A stretch of 64,000 nt of DNA from Bimuria novae-zelandiae CBS 107.79 (Eukaryota > Ascomycota > Dothideomycetes > Pleosporales > Didymosphaeriaceae): assembly GCA_010015655.1 (NCBI GenBank), contig ML976656.1, positions 223,816-287,815 of the forward strand, read 5' to 3'. Position 1 is the stretch's first letter; each line of letters begins with the position of its first letter. Below are positions 11,908 to 21,455 of this stretch, one piece after another. The notes under the pieces are model-generated. The model saw only the letters and a list, made by a program, of their open reading frames with translations. It was not told where the DNA came from and did not search any database. The position numbers and the translations under genes are program-made.

Positions 11908-14900
11908 ACCTAAACAAAAACCTAAATTTTATACTATAGTACAACCTAGACCACCGCAACCCTACGCATGAGACTATAAGATAGAATCTCTATAGAGAAG
12001 ACTAATGTACTATTTATTACTAAGCTAAGGAATACAGCTACTTTCCCTAAATATACTAATAATATAAATAGGAGTAGTTTAACTATCCTATCGCCTACTA
12101 TAATATTTACCTCTAGGATAAACGCGAAACGCAATACTTTCTATATTTTAACTAGGTACTAAACTAAGTAATATTACTACTAGTTAATAGGAAATGCGCA
12201 TTAGATAAATAGTATATATACTTATACCCTAACTATAAAGAATATAAGGAATAAAAGGATAAGCATGGATTTAATTATAGACTAAAAGGGACTATAACCC
12301 TTAAGATTAAAATAGTAATAAAGGAAGAAGATAGTAAAGCTTCCCTAAAAGAGGCCTAGTAGTAGCCTTAAGGAAAGGAAGGACGCCTTAAACCCACGAA
12401 GCTAGCTAAGAAAATGTCTTTTTTAGACCTAGGCTTAGGCGGGAAAACGCCTTTAAAGAAGTAAATACTATAAATAGTTAGGTATTAATTAAGCTACTAG
12501 TATAGCTTAAAGGAATATAGATAAAAGCCATGCTAGACTTAGGAGTATAAGTGAGTTATGTATCTAAAAAAAAGCACTTAATAAAGCAGGACTCTACGAG
12601 CGTAAAAAGGCTATACCCTATGCTATTTATATCGCGAATAGATAACTAATGCCTAGCAAAGTAATAATTAAATATAAGGTTAAATTTACCTTTAAGATCT
12701 ATAAACACCAGGAATTAATTACCCTTAACGTTATTAAGGAAGCTAATTACGATATAATTTTAAAATTACCCTAGTTAAGGAAGTATAACCCTATAATTAA
12801 CTAGGAAAAAAAAGGCTATTTTTTAAGCGCTGTACCTATGCATTATAAGTAAAGCCTACGTATTAATAAAGTATAATAGTAAATAAGAGAGCTATTAACA
12901 ATATAGTCTCGCGATTAGAAGTTAATAAACGCGAAATTAACTTAGTAAACGCTAGTAGGAACTACTAGGTTATAAAGCATAAATATAAAGAGAATAGTAT
13001 GCTTCTTAATATCCCTAATAAATATAAAGAATAGAGTTATTTATTTTAGGAAGAGAAAGGAGCAAACGCCCTTCTTAAGTATATATACTAAAACTACTGT
13101 ATTATTTTTAAAGAAGGAAAAACGCCGTCTTTTAGACTGCTATGTAGCTAGAGTAAGAAGGAACTCTAATAGACACGCAAATTCTTAAAGAAAGCCCTTA
13201 ATAGGTAATAAATACGCAAGTTAAAATTACTAGTAGTATTATCCCTAATATTTATTATAAAGAAGGATAGAACACAACGTCTATGCATTAATTATAAAAG
13301 GCTAAATAATATAATAATTAAAAATAGATACCTACTACTAAATATACAAGAATCTCGAGACAGGCTAGGACAAGCTAAGATATTTACGCAATTTAACCTA
13401 CGAGACAGATACCACCTTATATAAATAGTAGTAGGTAATAAGTAGAAGATAGCCTTTTAGACTAGATACGAACTATTTAAGTACTAAGTTATACCTTTTA
13501 GACTTATAAACGCACTAGCAACGTTTTAAGTAATAATTAATAATATACTATAGAACTACCTTAATATATTTATAGTTACCTACTTCGACGATATCTTAGT
13601 ATTCTTTAAGGAAGAGAAAGATTATATATAGCATATATAAATAGTACTGTAAGTGCTAAATAGCGCTAACTTATAACTAAAACTCGAAAAATATAAATTC
13701 TATGTTACGGAATTAGAGTTTCTAGGACACGTTATTAATACTAAAGGTATCTAAGTAAGCCCTTTAAAAATTAAGGAAGTAAAGAAGTAGAAATTATCTA
13801 CTAATCATAAGGAAGTATAAGCCTTCCTTAAATTTACTAGATTTAACTAATAGTTTATCACGAACTACTTAAGAATTACACTACTACTTATAAACCTTAT
13901 AAAGAAAGATAGACCTTTTAACTAGATAAAAGAATATAAATAAGTATTTTAAATACTATAAGAAGTATGTATTACGCCACTAGTCTTTATACACTTTTAA
14001 GATAATAAACCTTTACGTATTAAAATAGACGTAAGCGACTTAGTAGTTAGAGCATGCATAAAGCAAGAGAAGAATAGTAAATAGCACCTAGTTATATACT
14101 ACGCACATAAGTTTATATTAGAAAAATTATAATATAAAGTACACGATAAAGAACTACTCGCGATAGTAAAAGCTATTAAGCACTAAAGAATCTATGTATA
14201 TAGCTACTTAGAACTTACGATCTTTACGGACTATAAGAACTTTACACGCTTTATAACTACGAAGGAACTAACCTAATAATAAGCAAAATAGTTAGAAACG
14301 CTAAGATAATATAAATTTAAAATTATATACACTTTAGGTAAAGAAAACGGACGAGCAGATGCTCTTAGTAGAATAATAAAGGAGAAAAGATTAAAACGTA
14401 CTCTATAATACTAAAGAAGAACCCTAATAGATCTTTAGAACTAATAGCTAAACTTAATTAACTCCTTGTACTTACACGAGAAGTACCCAAGGAACTATAA
14501 AAAGAAATTATATAATAATACTATAATAACCTAGTATACGGACATCCAGGGATTAGAAAAACTATAGAACTTATTTAGCGGAACTACAGCTTTAAAGGAA
14601 TTAAGGAAGTAATAGCCACCTATATCTATAAATGCGTAGATTGCTAGCGCAATAAGCACGCCACATACCCTAAGTATAGAGAAATATAAGCTATTTAAGT
14701 ACCTATTACACCATGGGAAGACATCGCTATAGACTTTATTATAAGACTACTAAAATTAAAGGACCCTGCAACAGAAATTACCTATAATATAATATTAAAT
14801 ATTATATATTAATTTACTAAATACGTAGAATTATTACTATGCTAAAAGATAACTACGGCAAAGAAACTCGCATTCTTTATTTTAGACTAACTTATATAAT

Positions 14901-15719
14901 ACTACGGCATTCTAAAGATAATAATTAGTAATAAAGATAAGCTCTTTACCTTAAACTACTAAATAACCCTTATAGCACTAATTAAAATAAAATAGAAACT
15001 ATTAATGGCATACTATCCGCAAACCGACGGACAAACAGAACGTATAAATTAGATAATTAAAACGTACCTACGTATCTACTGCAACAACTAGAAGAATAAC
15101 TAAATTTTCTTATTACCTATAGCATAATTAGTATATAACAACAAGATATTAGCAGTAACAGGATTTACACTATTCTATATAAACAATAGAAGATATTTAT
15201 ATCTCTTTAATTAAACACTTCCTACAGCGATTAAGACAGAGGAAGCAATAAATATGGCAGAAACTATAAAGAAAACACACGTAGAACTCTAAGAGAATCT
15301 TAAAAAAGCTTAATAGTAAAGTATTTCCTATATAAACTAAAAAAGAAAAACGGCACCTTAGCTAAAGAAGGGGGATAAAGTATATCTACTTACAAAAAAC
15401 CTTTAAACCTAAAAGAAGAAGCATAAGAAACTAGATTATATTAAAGTTAAACTATTTTTTATTATTAAATAAGTATCACTAGTTAACTATTAATTAGAAC
15501 TACCGCCAGACGCTAAGATACACCCGGTATTCTATGTAGACTGACTTGAACTAGCAGACCTAGAGACACTAGTCAAAACAACCTTCTATCACCAGCCGGA
15601 GGAAGAAACCGAATTTGAAGTCGAAAAGATACTACGACACACGGATCAGCCACGAATATACCTTGTCAAATGGAAAGGATATCCACACTTAGAAAACACA
15701 TGGGAACTAGAGGAAAACC

Positions 15720-16316
15720 TTAGTAACTGTCGCTAAGTGTTAGCACAGTACCATCGTCAAGCCACGAGAAGGAATCAGAGACGATTAGAGGAGAACCAGA
15801 TAGGAACTCGTTAAGAAGAAGATCCATTAACGGATCAAGAGGAGGATTGTTGGCCTGTGACCAGCCCGGATCAGCGAGGAAATCGTTTTGGAACGGAGCG
15901 TCCGCACTCGAGCTCTCCGTCTCTTGTACCTTATCCTAGGTATCTAATAGTTTTCTATCCTGACGCGCAAACAACTTCTTACGACCCTCTAATTTAAGGA
16001 GCTTACGCCTGCTACGAGCAACAGCCTCCTCAGCACGGGCTAACTCTAATCGCTTTTCACGCTCTTTATCCTCTACCTTCTCCCACTCCTCCTTAGGAAC
16101 AAACAGCTTACACTCGCTCCTGGCAGCAATGCAACCAGCGCAACGACCGGACACAGTATCTACAAAACAACGAATGTTTAGCTTTTCGCAACGACCACAG
16201 CGAAACGGCATCTCTTTACTACTCTCTTCCACACGACGGATGCGATTAAGCCACTCTTAGGTCGAAGTCTTCTTGCGAGGCGCGCGCGCTTTGCGGGGCT
16301 TTGGATCCTTAGGCAT
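15720..16316 (-). pseudogene. Antisense accessory ORF of the Gypsy element with a Zn(II)2Cys6 motif
   Basis: On the minus strand, opposite to gag-pol and between the chromodomain and the 3' LTR, a frame runs from ATG at 16316 to TAA at 15720 (199 codons). It is broken by only two stops, TAA at 16257-16259 and TAG at 15936-15938, each one C-to-T change in CpA context from a glutamine codon. The intact stretch 15936-16232 codes for 98 residues. It contains CGRCEKLNIRC followed eight residues later by CAGCIAARSEC: C-x2-C-x6-C-x8-C-x2-C-x6-C, an exact match to the fungal Zn(II)2Cys6 binuclear cluster. Upstream are basic residues (KPRKARAPRKK), downstream a charged, probably helical segment (EKVEDKEREKRLELARAEEA). 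The last third overlaps the sense frame after the chromodomain. Role unknown; a DNA-binding or regulatory function is inference. Confidence 0.7.
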
Positions 16317-16446
16317 AGTTAGGAAGGCACTAAAACCAGAACGCGAAAACAGCGACTCACGCGGTATTTATACGCGACGACCGTATCTGCAGCCAGGGGG
16401 CGCGGAACAAAGATACCAAGGACGCTATCTGGAAGAGGGGAGGTGA

Positions 16447-16864
16447 TATTAGGATCTGAACATGTATAGGACGCGGAGGACCAACGGGCCTTAGCAAAGC
16501 GTGAGACTCGGCGGGGTTGCGTAACCAAAGTCACGTGACACACCATCTAGCCAAGACTCACCAGCCATGGATGGCGACACCGTCTATAGATAGTAATAGT
16601 ATCTTGGATGGCATGAATTCCTTATATATATAACGGAACATAAATACCCTTATAGTATATGTGTTTAACCTGTTTATTAATCTATCGTTTAGATCTAAAT
16701 AAGTAACCTTATTAATTTAATAGTGCTATACACACTTTTAATACTAACGCCCTAGTAATAAGCATAAGCTATTACTACAACCCTCTCTTGTCCTACTATA
16801 GTATTCCTGCCCGAGAACTAACCTTAGCCCCTCAGAGGCCAGCTACCTTTTTAGGATCTTAACA
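16447..16864 (+). repeat. Gypsy 3' LTR
   Basis: Pairs with 6256-6673 over the full 418 bp and ends in TTAACA, followed by the ACTAC target duplication (16865-16869). It is less RIP-mutated than the 5' LTR (for example GGATGGCATG and CCGAGAACTA are kept). Confidence 0.92.
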
Positions 16865-18326
16865 ACTACCTATATTACTAAAATAGACGTTAGCATATTC
16901 TAGATTAATTATTTTACTTAGCGTAATAGAGACTTACTTATCTTACGATAGACGACTGGAATTAATAGCAACCGCTATAAGGCTAATTCTGGAGTAAAAT
17001 ATAGGCTCTATTTTAAGCTTCTGCATAAGAAGATCTTGAAGTATAATATATAGCTTTAGCATATGTACAATATAGACGAGAAAGGCATCCTCCTTGGTAT
17101 CACTGGCTGCGCGAAAAGAGTCTTCAGTAGGCACCTTTTCGAGAGCCATGAAGTAACTTAGGCCCTACAGAATAGCTTACGTGAGTGGATCTCGCTTATT
17201 GCATGTATATGCACCGACGGATCTACTATTACTCTGTTACTAATCTATAGATCTGACGCTAAGACTCTATAATTAAGCTAAATAGAGGAAGTTAATGCTT
17301 CTTATTTTATATTAATTACCTTATCTATCTTTAGATAGTTAAATAATAAGATAGGTCTTAAATAGCTTTAATAAGTATTTAACTAGGTTACTAGATTAAA
17401 AGCTAGACGCTCATATTAATTACTAGTACTTAAAAAGTAGAAATTTTACGTTATAATAGATTTTATTAATTACTATAACTAAAATAAGATTCTACCTACT
17501 ATATTTTCCCTTTATTTAAATTATACACTATAGCTTTGAACGTTTATATATTTAAGTTTTTCTTAACTACCTACTTAAATAAGTTATTAGCCTATCTTTA
17601 TAAGTGCTAAGGCCTATTAATAATTACTAAAAGAGACTTTTTTACCTTATTTTAAAAGTCCTAAGTTACCTCAGTTACGCTATAATTAATTACTAAGGCC
17701 TTTAAGTATATAAGTATTTTACTACTAGATCTAATCCTTATTCTTAAATAATTTAATAGAAAAACTCTTTTAGAGTAAAAATTATAAAAAAGTTTTATAT
17801 TAGTATTTAGCGCATTAAATTAGCTTAAAATAAAAATACTTTTCTACTTTATAGTTAAGAATTTTACTAGTAGGGAGTTACGCAGGCTCTACTAAATAAT
17901 ATACTTAATCTTTATATAAAAGTAATTACTAAAAGATAAAAATTTAGGCCTACGCAACGCCCTTACGAACTAAAAATAGCGCTTAATAAAAAGTAAAACT
18001 CTACCTATAAAGTAACCTAAAAAGTAGTATGAAGGAGCTATTTTTTAATTACCTACTTAAGTATAGAGAGCACGTAAATTTCTTAGCTAATAAAATACTA
18101 ATAAAAAAAGTTAGAGTACTAAAAAATATAAAAATAAAAGATTTATATAGCTAATAAATAGCTTAAAAATTAACTACTAAAGGAGAGGAGCGTTACGCGG
18201 GTAATAATTAAAAAAGTATATATTAAGAAGAAAGCTAAATAGGCTACTTAAAAATACCTTATTTAATAGGCCTATAAGGGTAAATAACGATTTTAAAATT
18301 ACCTTAAATTAGCTTAAAAGGGTAAC

Positions 18327-18712
18327 TGTAACAGGAACAATCGCTCGTCGACACGAGAACCCTTGGCCAGTCAAGACAGGATTCGAGATCATCCGAAAAC
18401 CGACACTCATCCGTATCGGACCAATTTCGGATCTATCAGACCGATGGGGAACTACGGATCCGATTCGGACCTATTTCGGATCCATCAGACCGACGGTCAA
18501 CCTATGGCAGATATGTGCTAGCTAGCCATCTGGGAAGAGGTGTATTTAGAGGAGCTTGGGGCCTTTGTAGTTCAGTACCTTTTCCGTATCCTTTCGTACC
18601 AGGCCTATAGGCACTTAATTCATTCGAGGCTACATTCTTATACACGCACTCCCACATGCCTCTGCTAGGAGATACGCCAACATCGATCCTTTGAGTGACC
18701 TGCGCCGATACA
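18327..18712 (+). mobile_element. Solo LTR (386 bp) with 5-bp target duplication
   Basis: The segment starts TGTAACAGGAACAATCGC and ends CCGATACA, and is flanked by GTAAC on both sides (18322-18326, 18713-18717). A second copy of exactly the same length lies at 47191-47576 with a different duplication. No internal retrotransposon sequence is attached, so both are solo LTRs left by recombination. The sequence is base-balanced, in contrast to the RIP-mutated pogo DNA around it. Confidence 0.92.
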
Positions 18713-19028
18713 GTAACTAGAAGGTCTTTAAGTCTACTTATAAAGTTATTAAAAAGAAAATGCCTACGTTAGCACTTATATAAGTAGAGGAGGTAGTAAC
18801 TACTCTACTAATATCTTTATTACGTAGTAGCTAAATAATTAGAATATTAAGTAGATATTTATAATCTAAATAGATAGAATTTACTTATAGCCCTAAGAGA
18901 CCTCTCTTACAAAAAATCTTATAATAATTACTATTATATAGCGCTCTATAGCCTCATGTGTTAACTTAGGTTTTGATTTTGGGTGGCGCGTTTTTGCGAC
19001 GCGGCGCACTGACTGCCAAGGCACGGTA

Positions 19029-19208
19029 GAGTTGCTGTTGTGGTGGATGCCAATGGTCGCGTTGAGGCTGTTGAGAAGAGTCAGAAGGCTGGGTGGGGGC
19101 GCGCCCTACCGAGGAAGCAGTAGACACGACCGGGCAAGTCACGTACAGCTTAAACTAAAGCTGTGCTGATAACATTGACTCATGCCCGTACACGTACTCT
19201 CGCGTAAG
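19029..19208. other. Short base-balanced spacer between two pogo elements
   Basis: About 180 bp lying between the TA of the outer pogo element and the TA of the next. It is not RIP-mutated and has no convincing reading frame. It may be a leftover of former host sequence. Confidence 0.4.
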
Positions 19209-19210
19209 TA

Positions 19211-21137
19211 AGTCGGGCACCCTAGTTTCCGACACCCTATAGTTTCCGACAGCCCTGCAACCTCGCCCCCCGCCATGCACCACGACCGAATATTAACTTT
19301 AAATAACTTAATTCTTCGCTAATTTTAAAAATATTTTTTGCACTATTTTCGCTGCCTTTAAATAGCTAGATATATAGAAGAAGATATCTAGAATACGCTT
19401 ATAGACCTTAAATCTAGGGTTGCTTTAGCTACTACTACTACCTAACACGGGGTCCTACGTAACACTTTTTGCGGCTACTTTAATAGTGCTTAACCCTATT
19501 AGTACGCTCACGACGGTGAATAATAGCTTATAACTATTTAAGAAAAGCTTTTAGAGAAATAGATTCTCTAGCAAGAGGCCCTTAGTTATACGCTAACGTA
19601 CGCGCAAGTACAGGCTATTATAATTACTATTTTTAAGTAATAAGGTAACTATAAGAACCTAGGAAAGAAGTAGACTAGTTACTTTATATAACGCTACCTA
19701 GCTATTAAGTTAAAGTTAGGTTGCTAGACTAGCTAGGAACGCGTAAATAAGGCTACTCTAAAAAATATTAGGCACTTATTTAACCTATATAAAATGGTAA
19801 GCTAGATTCCCCCCTAGCGCAAGTATAATACTAATAAGGGCAGTATTATAGAGGGCTAGGGCATTAATAGGCTTATTATAGGCTCCTTGTAGGAGAGCCT
19901 AAACACTATACTAGTTAAGATAATAAATGCCTGTACTTAGATCTCTATAGTAAAGTGTATTTCTGCGCTCGGCGTCGCTCTAGACCCCCTTATTATCTTT
20001 AAGGCTAAGAGCATCCAGGAGCAGTAGTTTAAGAAGGAGTTTTTGGCTTAGAACCTAGGCTAGCATGTTACCTTTTCGCAAAATAGATAGACAAGTAATA
20101 ACATCGCTGTCGAGTGGCTAGAAAAGGTATTTTTACCATAGACTAAGCCTAATAATCCCTCTAAGGCACGGTTACTTATCGTTAACGGCTATAGTAGTTA
20201 TACTTTAGACAAATTTATAACTATATATTACTTAAATAATATCTACTTACTTTTTTTCCCTACTTATACTTCACATCTACTCTAGCCTTTAGATTTGGGC
20301 TATTTCTTAAGTCTGAAGGCAGCGTATCGGCGCTTTATTAGCGAATATATGGCTTAGATAGATAAAATAAAGCTTAGGAAGGCTAAGTTTCTTAAATTTT
20401 ATACGAAAGTACGTAAAATCGGCCTTCGAGAGCAGTGCATCCGATCTAGGTAGAAGGCAATAGGCTTATACCCTAAGAGCGTAAGGAAGCCCTTAGGTTC
20501 TTGCTAGGTAGTAGTGCGCGAACGGCCGTCAACACTACCCCCTTTTACCATAGATATTAGGACGCCAAAACGCGGTAGCGATATTATAAAGCTATTTTCT
20601 AAAAAGAACTTCTTACTAACTACACGATAATGCGTTCGGCTTACTACTATAGCGTTTAACTATACCTTAATAATAGTTACTATATAAGACCATAAGATTA
20701 CTTCCTTACGTAAGTAAGTGGAGCAAGCTAACCTGCTAAAACGCTATAAAGTCGCAACTAATTTAAATAATTTCTTTATAAGTCTTGCAGAAGTTTTCTC
20801 TTAAACTAATTAAGAGCCTGCTTAACGTGTTTGCAAGGTAAGAAGCGTAGAGTAAGGGGTTATTATTATAAAGAAAAAGAGTAGCTCTAAGGAGGAAGTA
20901 AAGTAATTATTAGTACAACGTTTAGCACGGAATTAATAACTAATATAATAGTATCTTAATTATAATTTAAGTGTAGATAAAGAAAGCGATTAAAATCCTT
21001 TAAATACGATTTTTTTAATGCTTTTTCAAAATTATTTAATGAAGCTGTGAGCACATTCGCAACGTAGAGTGGTGGCAGCGGCGAAATTTGGCGGGGTGTC
21101 GGAAAATGGGGGGTGTCGGAAACTAGGGTGCCCGACT
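19211..21137 (+). mobile_element. Pogo-family DNA transposon, 1927 bp
   Basis: Inverted ends AGTCGGGCACCCTAGTTTCC (left) and the reverse complement at the right end, flanked by TA (19209-19210, 21138-21139). The ends hold an iterated TTTCCGACA motif (CTAGTTTCCGACACCC then ATAGTTTCCGACA on the left; two GGTGTCGGAAA copies on the right). The plus strand encodes a DDE transposase. RIP damage is moderate compared with the nest to its left. Confidence 0.9.
19430..20920 (+). pseudogene. Pogo transposase (DDE superfamily endonuclease), RIP stops
   Basis: Reading through stops gives QGINRLIIGSLQESLNT and IVKCISALGVALDPLIIFKA, the first catalytic region of fungal pogo transposases. This is followed by NNIAVEWLEKVFLPQTK, ARLLIVNGYSSYTLDKF (second catalytic aspartate region, where N replaces the usual D) and TSHLLQPLDLGYFLSLKAAY at about 20265-20330. 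Several TAA/TAG codons interrupt it. The C-terminal part turns lysine-rich (IIIKKKSSSKEEVK). The start codon is not identified. Not functional as read. Confidence 0.75.
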
Positions 21138-21139
21138 TA

Positions 21140-21455
21140 TAGAAGTAGGCTATAAGCGCCAAAGTCTACAGCAGGAAAGCGTGATGAGTAACCCCAGAAT
21201 AGACAGTACAAAGGTCAAAATTTCATTACAAACGTAGTTATGTATAGCCAGGCTCCAGCTTCACGCGAGAGACGTACTACTGATCCCTACCCGATTTCTA
21301 CTATTCCTAACCCACTCCGAGTCCGACCCACCAGGATATTGGTCTATAACGCCTGAAAATGCCATTCGTCAAACCCGACTCTGTTCAATCAGACCTCCAA
21401 ACGGAGGTAAGATACTAAAGCACAATGCCCTGCCACGTGAAAGGAGAAACCCCGC
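21140..21455. other. Spacer between transposon and SEC63 3' end
   Basis: About 315 bp without a reading frame. It should contain the 3' untranslated region of SEC63, which is transcribed leftwards into it. It marks a sharp change from RIP-mutated to normal base composition. Confidence 0.5.

Larger units (their letters stand above)
6680..15980 (+). pseudogene. Gypsy gag-pol polyprotein, split by a hAT insertion and RIP stops
   Basis: Gag occupies about 6680-7825 and includes a retro-gag-like region and a zinc-knuckle remnant near 7565-7610 (YSKLGYIARNYRSKN, where the family has C-x2-C-x4-H-x4-C). The hAT element interrupts at 7834. After 11650 come protease (MLDLGVQVSYVSK near 12530), reverse transcriptase with the active-site box YFDDILVF at about 13581-13605, RNase H, integrase (H-C zinc-binding remnant near 14640, YYPQTDGQTERIN near 15010-15050) and a chromodomain (FEVEKILRH...YLVKWKGYP...ENTWELEENL, about 15612-15722). 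Numerous TAA/TAG codons stand where glutamine is expected. A 51-bp tandem duplication lies at 11806-11907. Not functional; the chromodomain is almost intact. Confidence 0.88.
6256..16864 (+). mobile_element. Gypsy (chromodomain-type) LTR retrotransposon, RIP-mutated, carrying a hAT element
   Basis: The element has two 418-bp LTRs (6256-6673 and 16447-16864) and a 5-bp target duplication ACTAC (6251-6255, 16865-16869). Both LTRs begin TATTAGGATC, very probably TGTTAGGATC before a RIP change, and end in ATA or ACA. Removing the hAT insertion leaves about 6.79 kb. Order on the plus strand: gag, protease, reverse transcriptase, RNase H, integrase, chromodomain, then a non-pol segment with an antisense reading frame. 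Most of the body is saturated with RIP stops; about 15530-16440 is much less mutated. It sits inside the pogo transposase gene. Confidence 0.92.
5976..18300 (+). pseudogene. Pogo (CENP-B/DDE type) transposase, interrupted and RIP-mutated
   Basis: The N-terminal part (about 5985-6250) reads NIDPINAAIEAIETQG followed by a helix-turn-helix like that of pogo/CENP-B DNA-binding domains, then LTKRGLPPTR before the Gypsy insertion at 6251-6255. Coding sequence resumes after 16869; around 17060-17250 it reads IDEKGILLGITGCAKRVFSR and LREWISLIACICTDGS, the pogo D-E-K-G catalytic block. A second catalytic-region block follows near 17455-17560, where the family has a GHxSH motif. Many TAA/TAG codons replace glutamine. 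An apparent open frame from 5861 to 6106 starts upstream of the element, inside the ITR junction, so its ATG is not the native start. Dead gene. Confidence 0.8.
5934..19026 (+). mobile_element. Complete pogo-family DNA transposon carrying nested insertions
   Basis: The element is bounded by 42-bp inverted terminal repeats (5934-5975 and 18985-19026, one mismatch, a C/T difference) starting CCGTGCCTTGGCAG, and by TA on both sides (5932-5933, 19027-19028), the tc1/mariner-pogo target duplication. After removing the Gypsy insertion (6256-16864 plus 5-bp duplication) and the solo LTR (18327-18712 plus 5 bp), the element is 2088 bp, close to its relative at 48995-52956 (2108 bp after the same correction). 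It codes on the plus strand for a DDE transposase now full of RIP stops. Confidence 0.9.

Noticed and set aside
16319..16546. 75-codon minus-strand frame
   Set aside because: Crosses from the Gypsy non-coding segment into the 3' LTR; no conserved features, and not continuous with the antisense Zn2Cys6 frame.
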